Below are positions 38,698-47,906 of a stretch of 64,000 nt of DNA, one piece after another; the stretch's first letter is position 1; every line of letters starts with the position of its first letter. The translations under genes and the position numbers were made by a program. A model generated the notes under the pieces. That model was not told the DNA's origin, ran no database searches, and saw only the letters and a list, made by a program, of their open reading frames with translations. Source of the stretch: Gammaproteobacteria bacterium (GTDB lineage Bacteria; Pseudomonadota; Gammaproteobacteria; Ga0077536); contig JAJFJQ010000051.1 of the NCBI GenBank assembly GCA_021773835.1, positions 62,001 through 126,000 on the forward strand, written 5' to 3'.

Positions 38698-40926
38698 ATG
38701 ATGGCACTCTCCCAACTTTCAGCTAAGTTCAGCTGGCACACCAAAATTCTCGGCCTCGCGGCACTCCTGCTTTCGTTTGGCATCTTGGTCGGCGCGGGCG
38801 CTGGATATTTCATACTTGCCCAAGATGCGCGATTGCAATCGCTGATCAACGAATCACAAGAACGTGGTGATTTGGCAATGCAGGTTGGCGATTCCATCGT
38901 TGAAGTCGATCGCGCGCTACAGATTGTGATCGCTGCGTCAGGAAAAGCGAATACGCGCGCGGCGTCGATTGCCGCTATAGCAGCAACTTCATCTCTAGAC
39001 GAGCAAGTGCACAATTTAAAGAAGGCCTTTGGCGATTCGTCGGAGATTGACGAGCTCGCCGCACTACTAGAAAAGATCCGCCCGACACAAATGCAGGCGA
39101 TTAAAGCCGCTAGGCGGGACGAGGACACAGCGGCACTAGAGAAAATGCATGCGGTACTTGAGAATACAACCCGCGCAAAGAGCCTCTCGAACGAGCTGTC
39201 TGGATTTGAGCGCGATGGGCTTAATCGCGGATTACAAATAATTTCTGAGGCGAATCGGCATGTGCTGGTATTGATCGGTGCGATCCTATTGGCCGCTATC
39301 GTTGTTGGCGTTGGAATCAGTTTGTTCGCGGCGCGGCTCATCACAAAACCGCTTGACCGAGCGGTTGTGCTCGCCCGTCGCATAGGGAAGGGCGACTTGT
39401 CATCAACAATCGATGTCGTTGGGTCGGACGAAACGTCTCAACTATTTGAAGCCTTGTGTCGGATGCAAACCGAACTCAAGGAGCAAATCGAAGAAGAACG
39501 TATCGCGGCGCGCGAAAATGAGCGAATAAAAAGCGCACTAGACAACGTATCTGCCAACGTCATGATGGTTAACAGTAGCGGGAAGATTCGATACTTCAAC
39601 GAAATGATGACGGAAACCTTGATCGATCTTCCCGGCATCGATCCGGCGAACCTCATCGATGAAATGCTAATAGAAGTAGCGCCCGACTCGTTTACAGCGA
39701 ATATTCTCGAAAGCTTGGTTACGAACCAAGGATCGGCGGAAATTGAGATTGCTAATCGAATATTCGAATGTCGTGCTAATAAGGTTGTCGCTGGCGATGG
39801 TGACGTTCTTGGGACCGTTATTGAGTGGTCCGAATTGACCTTTGAGCGGGCCGCTGAGCAAGAGATAGACGCGATCGTCACTGCGGCACGTGCCGGTGAT
39901 TTGTCCAAACGGATCGATATCGCAGAGAAAGTAGGGTCGTCATTGACCCTCGGCACCGGCGTCAATGAACTTATCGATGTGGTGGAGGGTAGTTTGCAGG
40001 ATATCGCATCAGTCATGGACACCTTATCGCGTGGGGATCTAACCCATCACATCGATGCCGACTATGACGGAACCTTCGGTGAGGTTAAGGAAGACGTTAA
40101 TAATACCTTGGAGACTTTAGGGCGTATTGTGCGCCAGATCCGTTCTGCCTCTGGCCTAATTAGTAGTGCCTGCGGGAATATTGCAGCCAGTAGCGGAGAC
40201 GTGGCCCACCGGACGACACACCTAGCTCAGGAATTGACAGAGGCGGCCCAACAAATCGACGAAATGACTAAAACCGTTCGGGAAAATGCTGCTCAGGCGC
40301 GAGAGGCTGACGTGCTGGCGGCGAATGCGCGGACGCAGGCAGAACGAGGTGGTGAAATTGTCCATGAGGCAGTGGCCGCAATGGGCACCATCAACGAGTC
40401 TAGTGAGCAAATCACGAACATTATCGGCGTCATCGACGACATCGCATTTCAAACTAATTTGCTTGCATTGAATGCTGCAGTCGAGGCCGCTCGCGCAGGG
40501 GAACAAGGGCGGGGATTTGCTGTGGTTGCTTCTGAAGTGAGAAATCTTGCGCAGCGCAGCGCCGCAGCCGCTAAGGAAATCAACTCGCATATTTCCGAAA
40601 GTATGTCGAATGTGCGAAATGGCACACAATTGGTCGGAGACTCTGGGGAGGCGCTACGTAAGATCGTCGACGCGTCAAATCAAGTCAGCGGTATTGTCAA
40701 CGCCATAGCGACCGCGGGCGAAAAGCAAGCGTCGCGGATCGAAGCCGTTAGTGCGAACGTGATGGACATGGACGCTAGCGCGAGGGCTAGTGCAACGCTG
40801 GTCGAAAAGTCCGCGGAAGACAGCCAAGATATGAAGAGTAAGGCGCTCGATTTAGAAAAATTAGCGGACTACTTTACCGTCGATAAGCCACAGGCGGACT
40901 CCGCTCCTCGGATTGCAGCGGCCTAA
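38698..40926 (+). CDS. Transmembrane methyl-accepting chemotaxis receptor
   Basis: 742 residues. Two membrane helices (about 18-38 and 195-215) enclose a 4-helix-bundle-like periplasmic domain of about 155 residues; then HAMP, PAS ([17 protein letters not shown]), a HAMP-like linker and the signalling hairpin tip [20 protein letters not shown]. It lacks the C-terminal WxxF tether of the two earlier receptors. It lies 20 bases after the cytochrome gene, so it may sense the redox system there, by position only. Confidence 0.9.
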   Translation: MMALSQLSAKFSWHTKILGLAALLLSFGILVGAGAGYFILAQDARLQSLINESQERGDLAMQVGDSIVEVDRALQIVIAASGKANTRAASIAAIAATSSLDEQVHNLKKAFGDSSEIDELAALLEKIRPTQMQAIKAARRDEDTAALEKMHAVLENTTRAKSLSNELSGFERDGLNRGLQIISEANRHVLVLIGAILLAAIVVGVGISLFAARLITKPLDRAVVLARRIGKGDLSSTIDVVGSDETSQLFEALCRMQTELKEQIEEERIAARENERIKSALDNVSANVMMVNSSGKIRYFNEMMTETLIDLPGIDPANLIDEMLIEVAPDSFTANILESLVTNQGSAEIEIANRIFECRANKVVAGDGDVLGTVIEWSELTFERAAEQEIDAIVTAARAGDLSKRIDIAEKVGSSLTLGTGVNELIDVVEGSLQDIASVMDTLSRGDLTHHIDADYDGTFGEVKEDVNNTLETLGRIVRQIRSASGLISSACGNIAASSGDVAHRTTHLAQELTEAAQQIDEMTKTVRENAAQAREADVLAANARTQAERGGEIVHEAVAAMGTINESSEQITNIIGVIDDIAFQTNLLALNAAVEAARAGEQGRGFAVVASEVRNLAQRSAAAAKEINSHISESMSNVRNGTQLVGDSGEALRKIVDASNQVSGIVNAIATAGEKQASRIEAVSANVMDMDASARASATLVEKSAEDSQDMKSKALDLEKLADYFTVDKPQADSAPRIAAA

Positions 40927-41106
40927 TCCGACCGACTAGTCTAAGCGGTGCTCGATCCTGGAATTGTGTCGTTGCCAAGAACCGCCAGTCCGCCCATTTT
41001 CCCGCTCCTACCTCGCGAGAAATATGAGAATCAGTCTCCGTTTTCGTAATCCATCCCTCTCTACAGCGTAAAAATCCAGAAAGCATTAGAATACGGCCTG
41101 AATATC

Positions 41107-41197
41107 GGAGAGGTGGCCGAGTGGTTGAAGGCGCACGCCTGGAAAGTGTGTATGCGGTATCCCCGTATCGAGGGTTCGAATCCCTCTCTCTCCGCCA
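41107..41197 (+). tRNA. tRNA-Ser (anticodon GGA)
   Basis: 91 bases with encoded CCA. GGAGAGG pairs with CTCTCC at the acceptor; the D-arm region reads GTGGCCGAGTGGTTGAAGGC; the anticodon loop is CTGGAAA; a long class II variable arm follows, then the T-loop GGTTCGAATCC. Only one tRNA is seen here. Confidence 0.97.
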
Positions 41198-41423
41198 AAT
41201 TAAATAGCCCGCAGATGCGGGCTATTTAATTTGTTGGTTCGAGCGGACTTGATGAGAGCCCTTAGGTTCGACTAACTCGCGCTAGCGAGTTGGGACGCGT
41301 GAGCGCAGCGAAGGCGCCCCGTAGGGGTGAGAAAACGAGTCTTCGTTTTCGAGTCTATCCCTCTCTCTCCGCCAAATTAAATAGCCCGCAGATGCGGGCT
41401 ATTTAATTTGTTGGTTCGAGCGG
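41180..41423 (+). repeat. 67-bp direct repeat of tRNA-Ser 3' end plus terminator, period 177 bp
   Basis: Copy 1 is 41180-41246 and copy 2 is 41357-41423, identical over 67 bases. Each starts in the tRNA T-arm/acceptor and includes the terminator hairpin (second copy 41374-41409). A further 35 bases after each copy match imperfectly. The spacer contains two more hairpins, AACTCGC/GCGAGTT and GAAAACGA/TCGTTTTC. It resembles the tRNA-3'-end tandem repeats after E. coli tyrT. Confidence 0.9.
41197..41232 (+). terminator. Perfect 17-bp hairpin after tRNA-Ser
   Basis: A perfect inverted repeat of 17 base pairs with a two-base loop (GA), 41197-41213 and 41216-41232, immediately after the CCA. It is GC-rich at the top and AT-rich at the base, with TTTAATTTG on the 3' side, so it could terminate in either direction. 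Confidence 0.8.
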
Positions 41424-41554
41424 GTCTGATAAGGAGCCTCAGGTTCGACCACCTCGCGAAAGCGTGCAACGCCTAAATGGGCACTCCCTGTCGTACTTGC
41501 ACATAACAGTTCATCATCAGAACATGTCGTTAATGAACAGCTTTCGGGTAAACG

Positions 41555-42721
41555 ATGGCAGTACTATTTGAACCGTTTCAGATCCGGGATTTTAAGCTGA
41601 AGAACCGCGTGTGCGTCTCTCCGATGAGTCAGTACGCAGCGATCGACGGGTATGCGAACGATTGGCACTTTGCACATCTCGCCCGATTCGCATTAGGCGG
41701 GTGTGGGCTCGTGTTTACCGAAGCGACGGGCGTATGTCGAGAGGGTCGGCGGACTCACGGGGATCTGGGTCTGTGGGAAAACGGACAAATTGAAGCGCTG
41801 CGGCGCATAACTAGGTTTATTCAATCACAAGGATCGGCGGCAGGGATTCAACTCGCCCACGCGGGCAGAAAAGCCAGCGAGCGGCGTCCTTGGCATGGCG
41901 AAACACCAGTTGACGCCGAAGACGTTCGCCTGCGCGATGAAAGTCCATGGCGTGCGATGGGGCCTACCAACGAGCCATACGGTGAAGCGTGGCCTGAACC
42001 ACAAGCGATGGCGGACGCAGACATCCGTGGTGTCATTTCGGCATTTGGAGCGGCCGCGGCGCGTGCCGACGCAGCAGGGTTCGATGTCATTGAAGTGTAC
42101 GCTGCCCACGGGTTTTTATTGCACCAATTCTACTCACCATTATCCAATACCCGGGATGACGCATGGGGTGGCGACTTCGATCGGCGTACGAAGTTACCGT
42201 TAGCGGTTGCGTCAGTAATCAGAGAACAATGGCCAGAACACAAAGCGTTATTCTTTCGTATCTCAGCAACCGATTGGATAGATGGCGGTTGGACCATCGA
42301 GGATAGCGTTCGCCTCGCCATTGCATTGAAAGCACGCGGCGTTGACGTGATCGATTGCTCAAGTGGTGGTCTCGGAGGGCCACATCCAGTACCACGATTT
42401 CCACTTGGCCCTGCTTTTCAGTCAGATTTGGCTGGCTCGGTTCGAGCAGGCGCAGATATTGCCACGATGTCAGTCGGTTTTATTTGGCAGGCGGAGGTTG
42501 CGAATACGGTCATCAAGTCAGGCCGGGCGGATCTCGTGGCACTCGCTAGAGAATTACTAAACGATCCAAATTGGGCACTCCGCGCCGCAGCAGAACTTGG
42601 CGACGATGAGAACTATTCCAAGTGGGCACCCGCGTTCGGATGGTGGTTGGACAAGCGCAATCGCGTTATGGCAAAACTTGGCCTAAGCGAAAATCTAGTA
42701 TCACCCACAATCAAGAAATAA
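41555..42721 (+). CDS. NADH:flavin oxidoreductase, Old Yellow Enzyme family (YqjM-like)
   Basis: FMN-dependent ene-reductase. TIM-barrel features: RDFKLKNRVCVSPMSQYA at the start (the Cys is typical of the YqjM subfamily), GIQLAHAGRKAS, the AAHGFLLHQFYSPLSN motif with substrate-binding His, and LVALARELLNDPNWALRAA at the end. 388 residues, complete. The substrate cannot be told; the neighbours give no clue. Confidence 0.92.
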   Translation: MAVLFEPFQIRDFKLKNRVCVSPMSQYAAIDGYANDWHFAHLARFALGGCGLVFTEATGVCREGRRTHGDLGLWENGQIEALRRITRFIQSQGSAAGIQLAHAGRKASERRPWHGETPVDAEDVRLRDESPWRAMGPTNEPYGEAWPEPQAMADADIRGVISAFGAAAARADAAGFDVIEVYAAHGFLLHQFYSPLSNTRDDAWGGDFDRRTKLPLAVASVIREQWPEHKALFFRISATDWIDGGWTIEDSVRLAIALKARGVDVIDCSSGGLGGPHPVPRFPLGPAFQSDLAGSVRAGADIATMSVGFIWQAEVANTVIKSGRADLVALARELLNDPNWALRAAAELGDDENYSKWAPAFGWWLDKRNRVMAKLGLSENLVSPTIKK

Positions 42722-43029
42722 TCGCTCGTAGCCGCGTGCGCTATGTGCACAAACGTTGGTGAGATATCGTTGAGTTCCAATACTCGTGATCGCGTGCAAG
42801 TTCACCACGATCATAGTGGACTACGTGGCGCATGTGTTCACTGCGGCGACTATTGAAGGGCAACCTTCTTGCCGAGGATCAATTCAAATACTACTCATGG
42901 CTTAGCGCGAAATACATAACGAACACGCGTGGTTAATTTTTGTAGACGCTCGGACAGTTTTACACAGGAACCCTATATCTCACCTCGTGTCTCATTATTT
43001 GAGATTAACAAATCCCGACGAGGAGAAGG
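42722..43029. other. Gene-free stretch after the OYE gene
   Basis: No ORF of note and no clear RNA gene. It carries a good ribosome-binding site (GACGAGGAGAAGG) just before the next ATG. A promoter for the small exported protein probably lies here but none is recognised. Confidence 0.5.
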
Positions 43030-43320
43030 ATGATGGGTCGCTACGTTGTTAAAAGAACTTTGGCCACGGCCACACTAGCCTTGGGCTTGGTCTTCGGTGC
43101 AATGTCAATATCCGAGCCGGTTCAAGCCGGAGTCTCAATTGGCTATGGCTACCATGGCTTGCATTTCAGCTATGGGCATAAACATCGTAATCACTACTAT
43201 GGCTATCGAAACAATCGCCGCCACTATAAAAATTACCAGCGCAACTATCGCGATAATCGCTACTATGGTCGCCACAATCGATATAAATATGGTTACCGCA
43301 ATCGTGGTTATCGGTATTAG
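43030..43320 (+). CDS. Exported Tyr/Arg/His-rich small protein
   Basis: 96 residues: a signal peptide (cleavage near VQA-GV) and a mature part of about 63 residues with about 16 Tyr and 12 Arg plus many His, Asn and Gly, and almost no acidic residues. Low complexity, in short units such as HYYGYR and NRYYGRHNR. The composition suggests metal, polyanion or cell-wall binding, or cross-linking through Tyr, but no family is recognised. The GAGGAGAAGG ribosome-binding site is strong. Confidence 0.8.
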   Translation: MMGRYVVKRTLATATLALGLVFGAMSISEPVQAGVSIGYGYHGLHFSYGHKHRNHYYGYRNNRRHYKNYQRNYRDNRYYGRHNRYKYGYRNRGYRY

Positions 43321-43332
43321 GCGACGCGGGCC

Positions 43333-43359
43333 CTTGGTCGAACAGTTTGTTTGACCAAG
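43333..43359. terminator. Hairpin between convergent genes
   Basis: CTTGGTC and GACCAAG (7 bp) flank a 13-base loop in the short gap between the small exported gene and the convergent KASIII gene. It could be a terminator serving both strands. Confidence 0.55.
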
Positions 43360-43362
43360 CAG

Positions 43363-44436
43363 CTAGTGGGTGTAGACGAATCCGCCATACAAATACTTGG
43401 TCGCTTCAGCGCCGAGAACCAACACACGATCGCCGCTAGCCAATGTACCACTGTGGCACAAATCATCCAGTGCTACCCATATTGCCGCAGACCCAAGATT
43501 CCCATAGCGGTGCGCCGTTACATGGATACGTTCTACCTCAACGTCTAAGTGCGCGGCCAGTGGAGCCGCAATGCGACCGTTCGCTTGATGCGGAATTATT
43601 CGTTTGAAATCTTTTATGGCGTAGCCACGACGCTGAACCGCAGCGACGCCCATTTCAAACAAGCGTGGACCAGACTTCCGCACCGTGTCAGCGTGATGAG
43701 AAAATGTCGGGAATCCTATATTGCACTCTGGTGTGCTTGAACCACCGCCGGCGATTGCCAGACCCGGTGAGACGCCGTTGCCAATATGTCCAACGAATAG
43801 GTCGCTAATAATGCCGCGGCCGGATCCGTCGTCAGGGCCTAAAATAACGGCGCCTGCGCCGTCCCCCATCTGCACATAATTCACAAGCTGCTCGGTGATC
43901 GTGAATTCTTCGTCAGCGCGGAAATACGCCGATCCAGTCTCGCTGCCCACAATAGCCAAACACTGCTGTCCATTTGCCTGGATCATGGCGCTCACGATTT
44001 GCAGTGCGTTAGCAAAACCGGTGCAAGCCTGCCTTAGCTCCATATACGGTGCCTGGTAATCCATCTCTTCGGCAACCCATGCAATATTGGGCGGCAGTAG
44101 GGTATGCGGCGAGGTTGTGTGTCCAACTAAATATTCGACATCCGCAATAGTGCGCCCCGATTGCTGAAGCGCTGCCACCAATGCGACTCGACACAGCTCC
44201 GGCGCACTCATTCCCGCTACTAAGCCAGCATCCGGTTTGCTAAGGTCGCGGCTTAGATGGCGATGCTCTATGCCCAAACGATGGGCGATGGCGCGCGCTC
44301 GGCGCACAGAGGGACGATCGCAAAACTGTTCGAGGCTCCTCAGTAGTTGCGCCGTAGAAACCGGATAGCCCGGCATACCGATACCGGATCCGAGCAGTTT
44401 GACCTTTGTGTCGGCGACAAATGTGCTCATCGGCAT
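43363..44436 (-). CDS. KASIII-like beta-ketoacyl-ACP synthase
   Basis: Thiolase-fold condensing enzyme, FabH family. Catalytic triad visible: Cys138 (RQACTGFANAL), His283 (IIPHQANGR) and Asn313 (RYGNLGSAA). 357 residues. It differs from housekeeping FabH and sits with a ferritin-like protein and an exporter, so it may start a secondary lipid or polyketide. The start overlaps the ferritin-like gene (ATG 44430 forms ATGA with the stop; ATG 44436 is also possible). Confidence 0.85.
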   Translation of the reverse strand: MPMSTFVADTKVKLLGSGIGMPGYPVSTAQLLRSLEQFCDRPSVRRARAIAHRLGIEHRHLSRDLSKPDAGLVAGMSAPELCRVALVAALQQSGRTIADVEYLVGHTTSPHTLLPPNIAWVAEEMDYQAPYMELRQACTGFANALQIVSAMIQANGQQCLAIVGSETGSAYFRADEEFTITEQLVNYVQMGDGAGAVILGPDDGSGRGIISDLFVGHIGNGVSPGLAIAGGGSSTPECNIGFPTFSHHADTVRKSGPRLFEMGVAAVQRRGYAIKDFKRIIPHQANGRIAAPLAAHLDVEVERIHVTAHRYGNLGSAAIWVALDDLCHSGTLASGDRVLVLGAEATKYLYGGFVYTH

Positions 44437-45152
44437 TCTTTCTTGTCAATACGTTTAAATAACGCTGCTGGGTCGATGCCAATTCCCTCAATGGCGTCGG
44501 CATTCGGCGTGAGTAGCGCGATTAGGCTGCTACGAACTTTCTCGCCCAGATCCGCATAACGCGCGCGTTCAATTCCAGCGGCAAACGCGTAATGCCTACT
44601 GACAGCAACGTGTCGAGCCTCGTCCTGTTTGACTTCGCGCGCTAAATCCGCGATGCGTTTATCGCGTGCGACATCGCTGCGCTCCAAATGCCACATGATG
44701 GTGCCAACGGCGCTATCTAAGTGCGCAATTTGGGCAAAATGTTCTGCAATGGACGGCGATCGACCGAGGCGGGCGAAAAATAATGCTGCTCGTCGTTTGA
44801 GCTGACGTAGATTTTGCGGATCGGGCAATTGTGCAAACAATGTCTGCCACGCAGCTTCGTGTACGATCTCGTCAGCTTCGATGCTGCTAAAAACGTGATG
44901 CAATGATCGAGCGACGGGACTGCCGTGCTGGCTTGCATCATTGAAAACAGTAATGGCGGATTGCTCACCGCAGATGAGTAGCGGTATCACCGACCCTAGC
45001 GCAGACTGCTGTCGCTCCTTGAGTTCAATTGGCCGTGATGCAATCTGTACGCATAAGTCGACGATCGGCGATTGTTTTCGCTGCATAGTTGGTCGATGCG
45101 CCTCGAGCGCTGAGCCTACGCAACGTATCTGTTGGGCGGGATTAAGGTGCAT
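44427..45152 (-). CDS. Ferritin-like di-iron protein
   Basis: 241 residues, helical. Ferritin-type metal motifs are seen: GEQSA, EADEIVHE (ExxH) and EVKQDEARHVAVSRH (ExxxDExxH), the pattern of di-iron oxygenases such as AurF-type N-oxygenases. ATG 45152 overlaps the MMPL stop by 11 bases. It is probably an oxidase or hydroxylase acting with the condensing enzyme. Function is not established. Confidence 0.6.
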   Translation of the reverse strand: MHLNPAQQIRCVGSALEAHRPTMQRKQSPIVDLCVQIASRPIELKERQQSALGSVIPLLICGEQSAITVFNDASQHGSPVARSLHHVFSSIEADEIVHEAAWQTLFAQLPDPQNLRQLKRRAALFFARLGRSPSIAEHFAQIAHLDSAVGTIMWHLERSDVARDKRIADLAREVKQDEARHVAVSRHYAFAAGIERARYADLGEKVRSSLIALLTPNADAIEGIGIDPAALFKRIDKKECR

Positions 45153-47397
45153 CACAGACCCGCAATAAGCACGGCAGCACAATGAGATCGACCATCAACG
45201 CGGTGAGAATCACGGCGATCGACAAAAAGCTCATCGTTGCGATTGGTGCGAAATCGGACAGCAATCCCGTTGCGAGCCCGGCAGCCAAGCATATGCTCGT
45301 GACAACTAGCGCTGGGCCAACGACGCGGACGGCATTTTGCGCAGGTGCTTGATGGTTTGCGTCGCGCAAGCGGCGATACTTTGTGAGCAGAAATAATGTG
45401 TCGTCTACGATGATACCCAGGATCATCCCGATGACCACGGCGCCGCCGATAGAAATCCGTCCGTCGCCCAATGCCCACGCCCCATAGACGACCAGAATTG
45501 GCGACAAATTACATACCAAGCCGATCCACACGCCATGCCATGTACGAAGGATCAATCCGCAGATAACGGATATGGCAATTAGTGCAATGCCGAGGGAGTA
45601 GACCATACTTCGTGCGTTGCGCTGACCTAGGTTGGCAAAAGCCAAACTCGTTCCGCCGGCACCGCGATAATGGTAGGGCGCGAGATTGTCTTTGAGCCAA
45701 TCTTGGGCGCGCCGATCAAATTTGCTGAGTGTGACAGCATCGAGATCGCGAAGGTAAACATGGACCGCAAGTGCACTAAATTCACTGTCGACGAGTTGTT
45801 CGATTCCAAGACCTGTCGTCGTGTGATCGCGCGCTAGATTTCGATATTGATTGACCACCGTGTCATTCGCCAGATCACCCAGGCGCTCCTTCACTGCAGG
45901 AACCTCGAGCAAGCTGACGACACGCTTGACTTCAACTTGGAGATTCAACCAGCTGGTAAAATCTCGAGCCTTATTTAGTAGTTCCCGATCGAACAGCCCG
46001 TAAGTCTCGTCCGAGTGAAGCGCAAATATTAATTTATTGACTCCTGAAAAACGGTCGGCTACAAACTCGGTATCGCGGCGTAGTTCATGGCCCGCTGGGA
46101 AATATTCGAACACGTTGTCGTTGATTTCATTGTTGCCAACCAGTAGCGCTGCTACCACTAGTAGGGTAGTGAAAGGTGCAAGGGTGCGAACCACGTCTAG
46201 GTTGCTTAAACGTCTAAGATAGCGATCGTAGCCGCTGGCGTTGAGCGGGCGACGCAATCTCTGCTTCGCGCCTCCGATCAGCGTTGGTAATACGGTAAAG
46301 TTAAATACCCAGGCGCTGACTACCCCAGCAGCAACGATAATGCCCATCGCGCGCACGGGCGGGGACGGACTCGCAGTGAGTGCTAAAAAACCGGCTGCAG
46401 TGGTAGCACTGGTTAATGTTAGCGCTAAACAGTTTTCCTGTAGGCTTGCCTCGAGCGCGTGAGACGGCGTGCAACCAAGAGCGGTAGCTTGTTGTAAACC
46501 TGAAATGACATGTACGCCTCCCGCAATAGCCAGACTTAAGATGATTACCGGCGCAAAAGCGTTAATTGCCGCAAGCTCGAGGCCTAACCACCCGGCAAAA
46601 CCAAAGCCGGAAAAAACGGCCAGTACGCCGATACCGAGCAAGCTAGCCGCCATTTTTGCGCTCGCTAGCAGAACGCTAAGAGTGAGGAACAGCAATGCGA
46701 TGAGACACGGCAGAAATAATTTTAGATCATGGCGCACGACGCGAATGTATGCTTCATTCAATACTAAGGCGCCGCTGTAGCGCACGTTGACATCGCGATT
46801 AGCGAGCGCGATTTGTTGCAGTACGGTGTGGCGCAAGGATTGCATAGTGTCGAGCAATGCGGCGGTGTCGGCGCCCTGAGGCAGCTCGTAGCTCACGTCA
46901 AACAATAGTGAATTCCCGTTTCGCCCAACAAAAAGGCCTTTGGCGCGGGGATCGCTTAGTAGTTTTTCGCGGTCTTGCACTAGGCCAGTTGACGATTCGA
47001 ATTCGTTCTCGAATAATTCTGCCAACAGTGGATCGCTCGACGGAGCACTGGGTTCTAGTGCTAAGAGATCGACAATCGAAGAGACTCGAACAACCGATGC
47101 GAGCTCTTCAAGTGCAAGCTCAAGTTGTACCGCGACCTCTAGCGCCGCGTCACTCAATGCACTCTCATCGGTGAACTCGAGGATGACGGTGACGCCGTCG
47201 AACTGCTGAAAATCCTCGGACAGTGCGCGATGGACTTGCAGAAACCCGTCATCGATATCGAAGTACGCGGTGTAATTTGCGTTGGGAGTAAGGCCGGGTA
47301 GTCCGAACGCTAAAGCGCAGCAAAGCAATAAGCTTGCGCCAAAAAATAGGCTTCGACGTCGCCCGATAATGAGTTGAATTGTTGGTAATGAAGACAT
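45142..47397 (-). CDS. MMPL/RND-family exporter
   Basis: About 751 residues, twelve hydrophobic segments in two RND-type halves, each preceded by a large periplasmic loop. Visible are a first helix (RRRSLFFGASLLLCCALAFG), the block of several helices around residue 240-390, and the second copy near 610-740 including IGMILGIIVDDTLFLLTKYR, a typical MMPL motif. ATG 47397 is preferred over TTG 47421. Likely exports a lipid made by the neighbours. Confidence 0.85.
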   Translation of the reverse strand: MSSLPTIQLIIGRRRSLFFGASLLLCCALAFGLPGLTPNANYTAYFDIDDGFLQVHRALSEDFQQFDGVTVILEFTDESALSDAALEVAVQLELALEELASVVRVSSIVDLLALEPSAPSSDPLLAELFENEFESSTGLVQDREKLLSDPRAKGLFVGRNGNSLLFDVSYELPQGADTAALLDTMQSLRHTVLQQIALANRDVNVRYSGALVLNEAYIRVVRHDLKLFLPCLIALLFLTLSVLLASAKMAASLLGIGVLAVFSGFGFAGWLGLELAAINAFAPVIILSLAIAGGVHVISGLQQATALGCTPSHALEASLQENCLALTLTSATTAAGFLALTASPSPPVRAMGIIVAAGVVSAWVFNFTVLPTLIGGAKQRLRRPLNASGYDRYLRRLSNLDVVRTLAPFTTLLVVAALLVGNNEINDNVFEYFPAGHELRRDTEFVADRFSGVNKLIFALHSDETYGLFDRELLNKARDFTSWLNLQVEVKRVVSLLEVPAVKERLGDLANDTVVNQYRNLARDHTTTGLGIEQLVDSEFSALAVHVYLRDLDAVTLSKFDRRAQDWLKDNLAPYHYRGAGGTSLAFANLGQRNARSMVYSLGIALIAISVICGLILRTWHGVWIGLVCNLSPILVVYGAWALGDGRISIGGAVVIGMILGIIVDDTLFLLTKYRRLRDANHQAPAQNAVRVVGPALVVTSICLAAGLATGLLSDFAPIATMSFLSIAVILTALMVDLIVLPCLLRVCDAP

Positions 47398-47424
47398 ATA
47401 GCGGGCTCGGTTTCTGGCCAAGTT

Positions 47425-47868
47425 TTAGCCGTCTGCCAGCTTCTTAGCCCAATGGCGGTTCGCTTTAACGATATAAGCTTCCTTTTTCTTCAACCATGTT
47501 TTTCGCACAGCGAGGCTATAGTTTAAGTAGAGCCGGTCTTCGTGTACGTGAAAAGCGTGTGGGTCGGTTTTAACGACGAAGCCCTTACTCATCGCATAGG
47601 CGCAATACCCACCATAGAGCGGCGCATAGCGTTTCGGATCCGCTTTGAATAATTTGCGATTCTCCTTGCTGGCGAAATGATAAGTGCCGCCATCATGTTT
47701 GGCGGTGATAGATTCGGTGCCCTTGACGGCGCGACCCTCGGTAAAATACGCCACAGGATCGTATCCTCGGATCGCTCCCTCTTCGGTCTCGAATGTGTGG
47801 TTTTCTAGACTGGCGCAAGCACTAGTTAGGGCCACGCCTAACAAGGTGATAACAAGGCGTAAACTCAT
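47425..47868 (-). CDS. Exported YHS-domain protein
   Basis: 147 residues: signal peptide with a possible lipobox (LTSAC) and a YHS-type domain (GAIRGYDPVAYFTEGRAV, then YAPLYGGYCAYAMSKG with a Cys). YHS domains bind metal in some proteins. It lies 27 bases before the MMPL start in the same direction. Function unknown; common in marine gammaproteobacteria. Confidence 0.78.
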   Translation of the reverse strand: MSLRLVITLLGVALTSACASLENHTFETEEGAIRGYDPVAYFTEGRAVKGTESITAKHDGGTYHFASKENRKLFKADPKRYAPLYGGYCAYAMSKGFVVKTDPHAFHVHEDRLYLNYSLAVRKTWLKKKEAYIVKANRHWAKKLADG

Positions 47869-47906
47869 CTGATTTTCCTTTTTAAGAACTACGGTAGAGG
47901 GTCAAA

